64,000 bases of DNA from Candidatus Accumulibacter cognatus (GTDB taxonomy: Bacteria > Pseudomonadota > Gammaproteobacteria > Burkholderiales > Rhodocyclaceae): positions 2,537,553 to 2,601,552 of the forward strand of contig CP058708.1 of assembly GCA_013414765.1 (NCBI GenBank), in the 5' to 3' direction. The notes under the pieces are model-generated. The model ran no database searches. It saw only the letters and a list, made by a program, of their open reading frames with translations, and was not told the origin of the DNA. This document shows positions 8,949 to 19,274 of the stretch, piece after piece (positions within the stretch are counted from its first letter, which is position 1; every line of letters begins with the position of its first letter). Both the position numbers and the translations under genes were made by a program.

Positions 8949-10142
8949 ATGAAAGTTGCACTATTATGTTCCGGATTGGGCAATGTCTATCGTGGGCACG
9001 AAGTATTTGCACGTGATCTCTTCACACTTTTGGGAGACTCGGTTGACATTACTCTCTTCAAGGGTGGGGGCAAGTCTGCGCCGAGGGAGTGGGTGATTGA
9101 CAATATTCCGCGCAATGCCGAATGTCTTGATCACGTTCACGTCGTGGCGTCTCCCAAGTGGGCCGCGGCAATTGCTGAAGGAGAGCGCTGCCGGATAGAG
9201 GGCGAAACTTTTGCCTATGCCGCGCTTAAACCCTTACTAGAAGGGGCGTTTGATGTCGTTCATTGCCTGGAACGTGAAGTATGCAACATCATTTATGATA
9301 ATCGTCATTTGTTCAGGTCTACCCCGAAGATCCTGTTTTCCAACGGTGGAGCAATACCTGCCAGAGACCTGCCGCGCTGTGATTTCGTTCAGGAACATAC
9401 CGAACTCAATTTGTCTTATAGTGCCAAAGGCAAGTCGTTTATGATTCCACATGGCGTGGATGTCAGCGTTTTTCACCCTGAGGTGGTTTCTGATTTTAGA
9501 TCCCAGCATGGCATTCCGCAGAATGCATTTGTAGTGATCAGCGTCGGCGCTATCGCCTATGGGCACAAGCGCATGGATTATGTCGTCAAAGAAGTCTCGG
9601 CCATTAAGGATGCGTATCTGCTGATCGTCGGCCAGGAAACCAAGGACACCGCCGAGATCAAGGCCCTTGGCAAGCGCCTGATGGGTGAAAGAATCATTTT
9701 CACCAAGGTTCAGCACAGCGATTTGCCCAAGGCATACGCCGCCGCGAATGTGTTTACCCTCGGTTCTGTTTTTGAGACCTTTGGAATTGTCTACATTGAG
9801 GCTATGGCAATGGGTCTGCCGGTGATCTGCACCAATCACAGGAATCAGCGCGCCATTGTCAAGGAAGGAATCTTCATCGACATGCGTCAGGCCGGCGCTC
9901 TGACCAAAGCCCTTCGCGATACGGATCGGTCAACTCTGGCGGCGCTGGGGCAACGTGGCAGAAAAATCGTGCTTGAACACTATGACCTCGCGGTACTGAA
10001 GCGAAAATACATCGAGCGCTACGACACGATTGCGAGTTCTCCGACCTCTTTGCCCACTTATTCATTCGCAAACAAGCTCGCATGCAATGCAAGGAATGTG
10101 GTCCGGCTTGCTGCGCGGTTGACGCTTGGTCGCGCCGAGTAG
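8949..10142 (+). CDS. Glycosyltransferase family 4
   Basis: 397 residues, preceded by an AAGGTGAAATGAAG ribosome-binding region. The C-terminal GT4 domain shows SVGAIAYGHKRMDYV (phosphate-binding region) and FETFGIVYIEAMAMGLPVI with the E-x7-E-like pair. The N-terminus (ALLCSGLGNVYRGHE) is the acceptor-domain loop. Base composition here is slightly more AT-rich than in the neighbours, with phrases such as GCACTATTATG, which may reflect a different history. Donor and acceptor are unknown; an EPS role is inferred from context. Confidence 0.87.
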   Translation: MKVALLCSGLGNVYRGHEVFARDLFTLLGDSVDITLFKGGGKSAPREWVIDNIPRNAECLDHVHVVASPKWAAAIAEGERCRIEGETFAYAALKPLLEGAFDVVHCLEREVCNIIYDNRHLFRSTPKILFSNGGAIPARDLPRCDFVQEHTELNLSYSAKGKSFMIPHGVDVSVFHPEVVSDFRSQHGIPQNAFVVISVGAIAYGHKRMDYVVKEVSAIKDAYLLIVGQETKDTAEIKALGKRLMGERIIFTKVQHSDLPKAYAAANVFTLGSVFETFGIVYIEAMAMGLPVICTNHRNQRAIVKEGIFIDMRQAGALTKALRDTDRSTLAALGQRGRKIVLEHYDLAVLKRKYIERYDTIASSPTSLPTYSFANKLACNARNVVRLAARLTLGRAE

Positions 10143-10197
10143 ACGAGACTTCTTGAAGTGTGAGAAGGATGACCGAGAGTGGAACATGGGAGAAGAA

Positions 10198-10980
10198 ATG
10201 AAGTCTAGGAGCATGATCTCGAGAGGGTGCTTCTCTGCGTTCAAGTTGCGAGTGATAGTATTTGTATCAATATTCATGGGGATGTTGACTGTCGCCTCAG
10301 CCCAACCCGCGGGTGATATCACCAAGGAAGAGATGGCGCTGATTCCGCCCTATTGCCCCTACGCTCAACTCTTCCCGAAACATAATACCTCCGAAAGACT
10401 ACAGTGGGAGGCGCGACTGGGTCGGGAGGGCTTCCAGGCCATTCACCATTATTGTTGGGGGCAGATCAATCTTCAACGTGCCCTTCGTAGCCGAACGTCA
10501 GCAAGCGAAAGAAAATTCCTGCTGAAGACGGTTGTTGCGGATTACCAGTTTGTTATCAGGCACGTCGATGGGCATGCGAGGGATTTCGTTCTGCTCCCAG
10601 AAATCCTTACCCGGAAAGGCGAGGCGGAATTGCTACGCTCGGATTTTCAAGATGCCAACATTTCGTTTGCCCGGGCTCGAGCGATTAAGCCGGATTATTG
10701 GCCAGCTTATTCAGCCTGGGCAGAGTTCCTGATCCGATCGGGACAGAAGGTTGCGGCTAAGCAGCTGGTAAAGTCGGGACTAGAATACAGCCCTGGTGCA
10801 AGAGTGCTTCGTGATCAATATCAATCACTTGGCGGTGATCTGTCGGATATCAAGCCGATAAGAAAGCCACCACCACCAGAAAGCATTGCCGAGGAAAGCA
10901 AGGAAAGCAAACAGACGGGCGAGGAAATCCCGGAGATCAATTCCGCCGATCCTCCTTCTGAGGGGAGTCCACAGCACTGA
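10198..10980 (+). CDS. Exported protein with TPR-like repeats
   Basis: 260 residues from ATG 10198, favoured because GGAG lies five bases upstream; ATG 10186 is an alternative. The first ~37 residues form a signal peptide (basic start, hydrophobic VIVFVSIFMGMLTV, then ASA before QP). Residues ~110-220 contain helix-rich segments of TPR type (FARARAIKPDYWPAYSAWAEFLI, then AKQLVKSGLEYSPGA). The C-terminus is a proline- and glutamate-rich tail. Similar small exported TPR proteins occur in exosortase-linked EPS loci. A periplasmic scaffold role is likely but not shown. It is the last plus-strand gene of the locus and faces the nucleotidyltransferase-like gene. Confidence 0.65.
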   Translation: MKSRSMISRGCFSAFKLRVIVFVSIFMGMLTVASAQPAGDITKEEMALIPPYCPYAQLFPKHNTSERLQWEARLGREGFQAIHHYCWGQINLQRALRSRTSASERKFLLKTVVADYQFVIRHVDGHARDFVLLPEILTRKGEAELLRSDFQDANISFARARAIKPDYWPAYSAWAEFLIRSGQKVAAKQLVKSGLEYSPGARVLRDQYQSLGGDLSDIKPIRKPPPPESIAEESKESKQTGEEIPEINSADPPSEGSPQH

Positions 10981-11029
10981 CCGAATCGCAGCAGCAGGAT
11001 CACTGAATTTGACTGCGCTCCGTCGGCGA

Positions 11030-12394
11030 TCATCGATACGCTAGTTTCCGCAGAAAGCGGATAGCCTGTGTTGCTGGCCCGGCCAACTGACGGTGTACTC
11101 GCCACAGCAAAGGTGCGCGCGCCAGTGCCGCGGAGACGGTCAGACGGTCACGGATGAGTTCTCTTGCCCACAGTGATCCCTGAGCACGCAGACGGCGCAC
11201 AAAATCGGCATTCAATTGCACCCATATGTCCAAAGGTGCTGTATATCCATAGCCGTTAGCAACCAGAAACCCGGCCAGCAACTCGGCTGCCGTGTCATCG
11301 GCAGTGATGTCCGTGCCCTCGAACTGTGAGAGGCCGAGTTCGGATGCTATCCGGGTCAGACGCTCGCGGTAGATGGCCTTCGTCTCTCTCTTGTGGACTT
11401 TCGCGTGATACATGAGCGAGAAGAAGTGGTCGTTGAGGGCGAGGACCATCACGCAGTCACCATGCACCTGCGCACGTGCAAGCATGTCGGCTTCCCATCG
11501 CGTATCGTAATAGTTGTCCCCGACCGAGCGCAGATCAAATTGCAGTGGCATGCCCCCTACTTGTGTGACACATGAGAATTTGCCGCATTTGTCGACCAGG
11601 ATATTGGCATTGGCTACAGCAGAAAACTCGTGCGCTGACCTACACAGTGCGTCTATATCGGCATCACCACTGGGCAGATCTGCCGGCAACTCCTCGAAGT
11701 TGCGCAGGACCGCGTAGTCCACTGAACGTAGCAGGTGTCTGAACAGCACCGCGAGTGATTCCCATCCGCCGGTACCGGCCAGACTCGCTGATACCGTGCT
11801 GGGCACATCCGAGAATGGTTCATGAAGGTCCAGCAACCGCTCGAGTTCGATAGTGCCAACCAGCAGGCTCATGTCTCTAAAGAATTCCCCGAGCGAGTTG
11901 CTCGAGTGAATTCGGAAGCCTCCTCCGGTCCATTCGCGGTACTGAGACTTGGCAGCAACAACGGAGCGGTTAACCAGTTCGACCTTCTTGGAGAAGGTCC
12001 GGGCGTACACATAGACGGGAGCCGTATCTTCGACGACTACGAGGGCAAAGGGCCCAGATCCACAGATTTGCCTCCGTTTGAACCCCTGAGCGCCATTTGA
12101 GGAGCCCTCTGGCGGCATCCCATACAGGCGCAGGAAACAATCGTCCACTTCTTGTTCGGGCCACGCAATGTACCGCACGTCGAGTACAACAAAACGGCTT
12201 TGAATGTCATCAAGAATGGCTGGCCAGTGCTCGCGGGAGGTTTCCCATAATACGAACATCTGGAGGTCGCGCTCGAAATTGTGCGCGTAACCGGCGATTG
12301 ACGACCGATACTCGTATCTCAACTGGTTAGGTCGAAAAGATAGTAAAGGGAGCAAGTGACACCCCGAGTTCCCTACGTTGTGATCATGATTCAC
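11030..12394 (-). CDS. Nucleotidyltransferase-like protein of a surface-polysaccharide locus, function unknown
   Basis: 454 residues if started at GTG 12394, which follows an AAAGGGG site and does not overlap the upstream kinase; an ATG at 12481 would overlap it by 58 bases. The centre contains DYAVLRNFEELP followed by SGDADIDALC, a G-D-x-DID pattern that resembles the metal site of nucleotidyltransferases. The N-terminal third (MFVLWETSREHWPAILDDI, then GPFALVVVEDTAPVY) is a conserved-looking domain I do not recognise by name. It probably forms a two-gene unit with the APH-fold kinase, suggesting transfer of a phosphorylated group to a glycan. The function is a guess. Confidence 0.55.
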   Translation of the reverse strand: MNHDHNVGNSGCHLLPLLSFRPNQLRYEYRSSIAGYAHNFERDLQMFVLWETSREHWPAILDDIQSRFVVLDVRYIAWPEQEVDDCFLRLYGMPPEGSSNGAQGFKRRQICGSGPFALVVVEDTAPVYVYARTFSKKVELVNRSVVAAKSQYREWTGGGFRIHSSNSLGEFFRDMSLLVGTIELERLLDLHEPFSDVPSTVSASLAGTGGWESLAVLFRHLLRSVDYAVLRNFEELPADLPSGDADIDALCRSAHEFSAVANANILVDKCGKFSCVTQVGGMPLQFDLRSVGDNYYDTRWEADMLARAQVHGDCVMVLALNDHFFSLMYHAKVHKRETKAIYRERLTRIASELGLSQFEGTDITADDTAAELLAGFLVANGYGYTAPLDIWVQLNADFVRRLRAQGSLWARELIRDRLTVSAALARAPLLWRVHRQLAGPATQAIRFLRKLAYR

Positions 12395-12423
12395 TATTGT
12401 CCCCTTTATGCATGTGATCGATT

Positions 12424-13620
12424 TTACGACCCGGTACGGCTCAACCACCGTCCAGCGCTGGCTGCTGGCAAGGTGACCCACTCCTGGTGTTTAGCTGCCG
12501 GCCACTCCATCATCCATGGCCCTCGCAGCCGCAAGTGCATGAGCCACATCAAAATGGCAACAAAACGCAAGTCGTCAGTCGACATGCGAAAGGCTGTACA
12601 CACCCGTTCGATCAGCCGTCTAAGGAATGGCTCGCAGCGGTCGTCCCAGAGGTCACACAGCACCTGAAACTCAGGGCAACCGCGCCAGTGCGAGAAACCG
12701 AACGCGACCAGGTACAGGGCATCAGCTCCGGGTAGAGCACGCATACGGCAGCGCTCCCAGTCGATAATGCCGCTTAGCGCGGGTGAGTCATCTTCGGCAA
12801 AAAGCAGGTTCTGAAACCAGTAGTCGCCATGAGCGAGCACCGTTCGGAAATTCCGTCTCTCGGGCCAGCTCCGCAAGGCTTCGAGCGGCCGTCTGATCTG
12901 TGCAGAGAGAGCCGAGTGGCATTCGAGGTTTCGAAGTCCGTCGAAGATCATTTGGAAATCTGCACCCTCGTCACAAGGTTCTGCAAGGGAGTCAAGCCAT
13001 AACAGAGGCTTCAGCGCAGCCTCTATATATCCCTCCAGCGCCTGTTCCGAAAGGCGGGCTGGATTGACGGTGCGCCCCCCAAGCCGTTCCTGAAATAAGA
13101 CCCACGCGCCATCAACCCGGCGCCATTCGATAACCCGCGGGATGAAATTGTCGGCATGACATTTAGCAAGGACTTTGCGGGCCGTTTCCAGGCCTTGCCT
13201 TTGACGGCTCAGATGATCTTCGTTAGCGCTGATGTGAATGGCCAGGGTGGCGCCCGACCGCTCGCCAAAAACGACAAGAACATCTTCGGTGGCCAGGAAG
13301 AGTTCGAGTTGGGTGTTCCTATCAATTGCCAGTCGATCGGCCAGTAGGGTGAGTCGGGCGTCGCGCAGTATGCATGATCCGCTCAGTAGGGCACGCACAC
13401 TTAGCCGTTCGTCCGCGCGGACCCGTCCAATCGCCATAGGAACTCCTGCCCCGTGAACAGCCACGAATGTTCCACGAGAGCGAAGCAGTTCGACAGCATT
13501 TACTGCGATTTGCAGTCCGCGACGCAACAAGCCTGGCCAACTTCCGTCGTAAAGTCCAGGTGCAGGAGGGGATACCGCACCAGTGAGTCGTGCCAAGTGA
13601 GTAAACGACTCGATACTCAT
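12424..13620 (-). CDS. Aminoglycoside phosphotransferase (APH)-fold small-molecule kinase
   Basis: 398 residues with a GAGG site five bases before ATG 13620. The Brenner motif HGDYWFQN is at 264-271 and the metal-binding SGIIDWE at 283-289. An N-terminal ATP-binding region is harder to see, with LFQERLGGRTV as a candidate hinge at 175-185. The first ~110 residues are an extra domain. APH-fold kinases phosphorylate sugars, choline or homoserine. Linked to a nucleotidyltransferase-like gene and a flippase, this one most likely makes a phosphorylated decoration for the polysaccharide. The substrate is unknown; antibiotic resistance is unlikely given the context. Confidence 0.75.
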   Translation of the reverse strand: MSIESFTHLARLTGAVSPPAPGLYDGSWPGLLRRGLQIAVNAVELLRSRGTFVAVHGAGVPMAIGRVRADERLSVRALLSGSCILRDARLTLLADRLAIDRNTQLELFLATEDVLVVFGERSGATLAIHISANEDHLSRQRQGLETARKVLAKCHADNFIPRVIEWRRVDGAWVLFQERLGGRTVNPARLSEQALEGYIEAALKPLLWLDSLAEPCDEGADFQMIFDGLRNLECHSALSAQIRRPLEALRSWPERRNFRTVLAHGDYWFQNLLFAEDDSPALSGIIDWERCRMRALPGADALYLVAFGFSHWRGCPEFQVLCDLWDDRCEPFLRRLIERVCTAFRMSTDDLRFVAILMWLMHLRLRGPWMMEWPAAKHQEWVTLPAASAGRWLSRTGS

Positions 13621-13858
13621 TTCCGCCTCGGACTGTAGCTTGGTTGTAGCCGTTCACCAGGGACTTTCCGAATGCCGTCGACACATTCCTCGCTGAGACT
13701 ACAGCCTGTTAGCATGCCCCGCCTGTGAATGTAGACGTCTCGCCAGCGACCCGCGGATCTCGCCTCATCCGCAGACAGGGGAGGGAAAGAGGGGAGGAAA
13801 ATGGTCATCGCTTGCATGGGCAAGAGTAACTGTGGAGTCGCTGGCGTAGCCATCATCG
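13621..13858 (-). other. Gap between flippase and kinase; doubtful short ORF
   Basis: 238 bases. An open frame of about 79 codons beginning right after the flippase stop ends in TGA overlapping the kinase ATG (AAATGA). That could couple translation, but the peptide is low in complexity and lacks a ribosome site, so I do not call it a gene. Confidence 0.25.
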
Positions 13859-15373
13859 TTAGCCGCCAATACGAGCACGCCTGACGTGGAGAATCTGCTT
13901 GAGTACATCCTGGAAATCCTTGATATGCTGCCGGGAAAGAATCAAGAGAACCAGAAGGTAGGTAAGCAGGCCGATGGTTGCATGGCAAACGAGCATCATG
14001 ATCGGTGAGGTGCCAATCGCCAAGGTCAGGGGGCGGGCGACAGCAATCGCGCCCCATAGTACGCTTGCTGCCACGATTGGTGCGCCCAGAATTGAGAGCA
14101 GATCTCTCGTTGAGAGCCCGAGGATGCCGATCGCCACTCGCAAAGGGACAAGGGTATAGACTGAAGCGAAAAGGGCAGCGAGAGCCACCCATTCAACGCC
14201 AAACTGCAGTCCCACCAGCCCTCCCGTAAAGAACAGAAGCGAACCAATCACGTTGTACTTTAATGCCAGACCGACGCGATTGCTGGCGTTGAGGAGGGGA
14301 CTTGAAATTGCCGTTGAACCACGCACGGCTGCACTCAGCCCAAACGTCGACACGAGCGGAATCATTTCTAGCCATTGGTTGCCGTAGAGGACCGGCACGA
14401 TATCGGCGGACATCGCGGAAACACCGAAACCAACCGGCAGTATCAGCGTTGCAATAACGCGCGCACTGCGGATGAACACCTGCTGAAGTCGCTCCATCTC
14501 GCATTGAATGCTCGAGAATGCCGGAAATAGAATCTGCTGCAGTGGTGCGGCTATCCGAGCACGTATTTCATCCGTCAGTGACCTGGCATTCTGATAGTAG
14601 CCCAGGGAGACCGCTCCCAGGCTGCGGCCGACCATCAACAGATCGATATTCATGTTGGCGTAATACAGGAGACCCGCGCTCAGATAAATCCCGCTGGTTT
14701 TCCAGCTGGTGCTCAGATAGTGCCAACTGAATCTGAAACGTGGAACGTAGCGCACCACAAGAAACCCGAGAACGACGGTCATGCCCGCACTAACGAGCGC
14801 ACCGCTGACAAGACTCCAGGCGCCGAAGCCGCCGTAGGCCATGCCAATCGCAACCAGCGCACGGATCACATTCACTAGGCTCTGAATCCAGAACTCGGTA
14901 CGGAACATCATGAGACGTGCCAGCAGGACATTCGGCACATTGGTCATGCCGCCAAGCAGGAAGCTGAAGCAAAGCACGCGCATCAACTCGCCTGCGCGCG
15001 GCTCGGCAAAAAGCCAGCCCATCAGGAAGGAAACGGCGAAGACAAAGACGGACAAGACGGCACCCAGCGTGAACGATGCCCAGAATACGGTGTCGATTTG
15101 CAAACGATTGATGACTTGACGCTGGGTCAGCACGTTGGTCATCCCAAAAGTACTGAAGAGCGCGGCGAACTCGGTCACCACCGTGGCCATCGCGACATAG
15201 CCGAAGTCCGCGGGTTCGAGCAATCTCGCCAGGACTGCGAGCGAACCGAAGGTGATCAATGTGCGCAGTGCGATGCCCGCGAACTTGAAACCGGCGCCGA
15301 TGACCACACGGCCGCCAAGCTGGCGTGAGTCAAGAACAAAGGCACGACGAACTATCGTGTCACGACGCCTCAT
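13859..15373 (-). CDS. Polysaccharide flippase, Wzx/WzxC-like (MOP superfamily)
   Basis: 504 residues from ATG 15373; an upstream GTG (15397) gives 512. The chosen start overlaps the stop of a 36-codon leader ORF by ATGA, which supports it. About 12-14 hydrophobic helices are visible. The N-terminus LLEPADFGYVAMATVVTEFAALFSTFG is a classic Wzx/MOP pattern (A-x-x-L-x-P-x-x-F/Y-G). The protein should flip undecaprenyl-linked repeat units to the periplasm for the ligase/polymerase encoded at 5.5-6.9 kb. It lies on the strand opposite to the transferases, in a separate operon with the kinase and the nucleotidyltransferase-like gene. Confidence 0.88.
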   Translation of the reverse strand: MRRRDTIVRRAFVLDSRQLGGRVVIGAGFKFAGIALRTLITFGSLAVLARLLEPADFGYVAMATVVTEFAALFSTFGMTNVLTQRQVINRLQIDTVFWASFTLGAVLSVFVFAVSFLMGWLFAEPRAGELMRVLCFSFLLGGMTNVPNVLLARLMMFRTEFWIQSLVNVIRALVAIGMAYGGFGAWSLVSGALVSAGMTVVLGFLVVRYVPRFRFSWHYLSTSWKTSGIYLSAGLLYYANMNIDLLMVGRSLGAVSLGYYQNARSLTDEIRARIAAPLQQILFPAFSSIQCEMERLQQVFIRSARVIATLILPVGFGVSAMSADIVPVLYGNQWLEMIPLVSTFGLSAAVRGSTAISSPLLNASNRVGLALKYNVIGSLLFFTGGLVGLQFGVEWVALAALFASVYTLVPLRVAIGILGLSTRDLLSILGAPIVAASVLWGAIAVARPLTLAIGTSPIMMLVCHATIGLLTYLLVLLILSRQHIKDFQDVLKQILHVRRARIGG

Positions 15374-15480
15374 GAACAAGGTTCCGTGATCTGGCACTGG
15401 CCACGGCGCACCAAACGGTCCTGCCCTGCGCGTAATGTACCTGAATGTCCAAGAATCAGGTTTTCAACATGCTTGGTCAT
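15370..15480 (-). CDS. 36-residue leader ORF coupled to the flippase
   Basis: Too short for normal gene calling. ATG 15480 follows AAAGGGAGAG with a four-base gap, the best ribosome site in this region. The peptide begins MTKHVENLIL and ends ITEPCS. Its stop TGA overlaps the flippase ATG (ATGA), so translation of the flippase could be coupled to it. I do not recognise the peptide. It may be a real microprotein or just a translational leader that sets flippase levels. Confidence 0.4.
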   Translation of the reverse strand: MTKHVENLILGHSGTLRAGQDRLVRRGQCQITEPCS

Positions 15481-15842
15481 GGTCTCTCCCTTTCAGTCAA
15501 GTCTATCGCCAAGCCAGTAAATTTCCAAACGGCGGCGGGCGTTTGTGCGGGCAGGATGGCAGGGGTCAATGCGGCAGTGGCTCGCGCATCCGACCACCGG
15601 GAGCATCGATGATGAGGGTTCGGAGTAGGGGAGGAGACGATCGAGGAGAGTGGAAGCGTAAACAGTCGGATAGTCCAGCATCGCTGAGTCTTGTTTTGCC
15701 CGGCGCAGGGCGACATAGTTGCAGTCCCCGCACCCGTGCAGCACGCACGATACGGCGGATCATAAACTCGCAATCCGCCGTGCCCGTGCCTGGGTTGATG
15801 TCGCGAGGGGGACAATTGCCCCTTTTGTCATAGGCCTGCAGG
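15481..15842. other. Gap between flippase leader and metK
   Basis: 362 bases. On the minus strand an open stretch encodes a cysteine-containing peptide (with CVLHGCGDCNYV) without a good start, and could be a gene remnant. The flippase promoter must lie here, but I cannot point to a clear pair of hexamers. Confidence 0.3.
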
Positions 15843-17009
<1,167 letters not shown>

Positions 17010-17028
17010 GCTAGGTCTGCTCCAAATG

Positions 17029-17065
17029 AAAAACCCCGAAACGGCTGCGTGGCCGGCTTCGGGGT
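17029..17065 (-). terminator. Intrinsic-terminator-like hairpin in the metK leader (candidate attenuator)
   Basis: Read on the minus strand, ACCCCGAA (17065-17058) pairs with TTCGGGGT (17040-17033) and is followed by five T residues (17033-17029), ending about 20 bases before the metK start. The T-run lies only on the metK side, so the hairpin would stop transcripts headed into metK. A second perfect stem, GGCCGC-TGAA-GCGGCC on the minus strand, lies upstream (17113-17098). Together these look like a regulated leader, possibly SAM-responsive. It does not match any SAM or SAH riboswitch consensus I remember. Confidence 0.55.
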
Positions 17066-17232
17066 GCGAGCTGACGACGCTTTAGCAGTATTTTGGTGGC
17101 CGCTTCAGCGGCCCTCCGCCCTGCAAGTTGTCCTGATTAACTCGGCGGATGGATAATTATAATTTTACTTTTCTCGGCGGGTCAAAATGTTCTGACCGCC
17201 CGCTGCCAACTTTCTCACATCCGGACTCGCGC

Positions 17233-18147
17233 GTGATCACCCTGTTTCGTCTTCTCAGCCACCTGCCGCTGGCGTGGCTGCATGTGCTCGGCACGTTCCT
17301 CGGCTGGCTGACCTGGCTGCTGTCGCCGACTTATCGTCGGCACATGCGCGAAAATATGCTGCTCGCACTCGGTGCGGACGAAACCCGACGGATGCGCTCG
17401 ACGGCCATCGGCGAAGCCGGTAAGGGCGCGCTCGAACTGGCCCGAATCTGGCTGCGACCGCTTGCCGAGACAGCGGCGCGTGTCGTCGAGATATCCGGCT
17501 GGGAACTGGTGGAAGCCGCTTCCCGACGCGGCAAGGGGATCCTCTACCTGACGCCTCATCTCGGCTGTTTCGAGATCACCGCGCAATACCTGTCCACGCA
17601 TGCTCCGATCACGGTGCTTTACCGGCCACCCCGGCAGGCCTGGCTGCAGGCCATGATCGAAGCCGGGCGGGCGCGTGCCCAGTTACATTTGGCGGCTGCC
17701 GATCTGTCCGGGGTACGCAGTCTGATCAGGGCTCTCAAACGCGGCGAAGCCGTCGGCATGCTGCCCGATCAGGCGCCAAAAGCGGGCGAAGGTCGCTGGC
17801 TCGACTTCTTCGGCAGACCCGCCTATACGATGACTCTGGCGGCACGGCTGGTCGAGAGCGGTGCCAGCGTGATCATGGTCTGGGCTGAACGACTGCCTGC
17901 GGGAGCAGGTTACCATTTCCACCTGCAGGAACCGACGCAGCCGATCCACGGTACCATCGAGGAGCGTGCGCAACAGATCAACCACGAGATCGAACATCTG
18001 ATTCGCCAGTGCCCAGGGCAGTATCTCTGGGGTTACAACCGTTACAAGCAGCGTCGTGGCAGCACGCCGTCGGGGGCGGCGCCGACCAGTGTGGGCGAAG
18101 ATGCGCCGCAGCACGCGGCGGGCAGCAATGGTGGGGGCAGGGGTTGA
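17233..18147 (+). CDS. lpxL: Lipid A acyltransferase (LpxL/HtrB family)
   Basis: 304 residues from GTG 17233 (VITLFRLLSHLPLAW), the start matching the family; ATG 17149 would add 28 residues that do not look homologous. An N-terminal membrane anchor (residues ~13-30) is followed by the H-x4-E active site in TPHLGCFE (H109, E114). GMLPDQAPKAGEGRWLDFFGRPAYT is the characteristic acyltransferase block. The enzyme adds secondary acyl chains to Kdo-lipid A at the inner membrane. It is followed by waaG with overlapping stop/start (TGATG), starting an LPS core operon. Confidence 0.88.
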   Translation: MITLFRLLSHLPLAWLHVLGTFLGWLTWLLSPTYRRHMRENMLLALGADETRRMRSTAIGEAGKGALELARIWLRPLAETAARVVEISGWELVEAASRRGKGILYLTPHLGCFEITAQYLSTHAPITVLYRPPRQAWLQAMIEAGRARAQLHLAAADLSGVRSLIRALKRGEAVGMLPDQAPKAGEGRWLDFFGRPAYTMTLAARLVESGASVIMVWAERLPAGAGYHFHLQEPTQPIHGTIEERAQQINHEIEHLIRQCPGQYLWGYNRYKQRRGSTPSGAAPTSVGEDAPQHAAGSNGGGRG

Positions 18148-19274
18148 TGCTGATTGCCTTCTGCCTCTATAAATACTTTCCGTATGGTGGCCTGCAACGG
18201 GATTTCTTGCGCATCGCGCTCGCCTGTCAGGCGCGCGGCCATGTCATTCGGGTGTACACACTGGAATGGCGAGGCGATATCCCGGCCGGTTTCGAAGTGG
18301 TACGGGTGCCGGTGCGAGCGTTGACCAATCCTCGCCGCTATGCAAAGTTCAGTTCCTGGATCGGGATCGATCTGGCGAAAATCCCGGCCGATCGGGTCGT
18401 CGGGTTCAACAAGATGCCGGGCCTCGACGTCTATTTTGCTGCCGACCCCTGTTATGAAGACCAGGCCAGGACGCGCATGCTGCGCAATCCATTCTACCGG
18501 ATGACGGCGCGTTACCGCCATTTCTCGGCTTACGAGCGTGCGGTTTTTGCAGCGCCTGGCCAAACCGAGATTCTGCTGATTTCACCGCGGCAGAAACCGC
18601 TTTTCCAGAAATACTACGGCACCCCCGATGCGCGCTTCCATCTGCTGCCGCCAGGCATCGCCCAGGATCGGCGGGCGCCAGCCGAGGCCCCGGCAATCCG
18701 GGCCGAATTCCGCGACGAATTCGCTCTGCAGGAGGAGGATCTGTTGTTGCTGCAGATCGGTTCCGGCTTCAAGACCAAGGGGCTCGATCGCAGCCTGAAA
18801 GCACTCGCCGCCTTGCCCCCCGTGCTCCGCGGTCGTTGCCGGCTGATCGCCATCGGTGATGACGATGCCCGACTCTTCCTGGGTCAGGCGCGTGCCCTCG
18901 GACTGGCCGAACGTGTCAGCATCCTGCGCGGGCGCAGCGACATTCCGCGTTTTCTGCTCGGTGCCGACTTGCTGATTCATCCCGCCTACCACGAGAACAC
19001 CGGCACGGTGCTTCTCGAAGCGGTGGTTGCCGGTCTGCCGGTGTTGACCACCGCCGTTTGCGGTTACGCGCATTACATTGCCGAGGCTGACGCCGGTCTG
19101 GTCGTTCCCGAGCCTTTCGAGCAAGTGTGCCTGGATCAATACTTGGTGCAGATGCTCGATGACTTGCCGGCGCGACGGCGTTGGCAGAAGAACGGACTGG
19201 CTTTTGCCGATCAGGCCGACATCTACTGCAATGCTGAACGGGCGGCCGAGGTGATCCTCAAAGACCGGCAATGA
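18147..19274 (+). CDS. waaG: LPS core glucosyltransferase I (WaaG-like, GT4)
   Basis: 375 residues from ATG 18147, which overlaps the acyltransferase stop. WaaG-type N-terminus LIAFCLYKYFPYGGLQRDFLRIA has the GGLQRD loop of that family. VVGFNKMPGLDVYFAADPCY is another WaaG signature. The donor-site EAVVAGLPVLTTAVCGYAHYI with the NTGTVLLEA glutamate is GT4. It should add glucose from UDP-glucose to heptose II of the LPS inner core. The next gene, waaP, overlaps by ATGA, the same order as in Pseudomonas and other Gram-negatives. Confidence 0.9.
   Translation: MLIAFCLYKYFPYGGLQRDFLRIALACQARGHVIRVYTLEWRGDIPAGFEVVRVPVRALTNPRRYAKFSSWIGIDLAKIPADRVVGFNKMPGLDVYFAADPCYEDQARTRMLRNPFYRMTARYRHFSAYERAVFAAPGQTEILLISPRQKPLFQKYYGTPDARFHLLPPGIAQDRRAPAEAPAIRAEFRDEFALQEEDLLLLQIGSGFKTKGLDRSLKALAALPPVLRGRCRLIAIGDDDARLFLGQARALGLAERVSILRGRSDIPRFLLGADLLIHPAYHENTGTVLLEAVVAGLPVLTTAVCGYAHYIAEADAGLVVPEPFEQVCLDQYLVQMLDDLPARRRWQKNGLAFADQADIYCNAERAAEVILKDRQ

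Noticed and set aside
12424-13620. Aminoglycoside resistance gene
   Set aside because: The Brenner motif is shared by all APH-fold kinases; the polysaccharide context and divergent N-terminal domain argue against antibiotic modification.
17030-17113. SAH riboswitch upstream of metK
   Set aside because: The GAGGAGCG/GCGCUC core expected of SAH riboswitches is not found; only hairpins and a terminator-like structure are seen.
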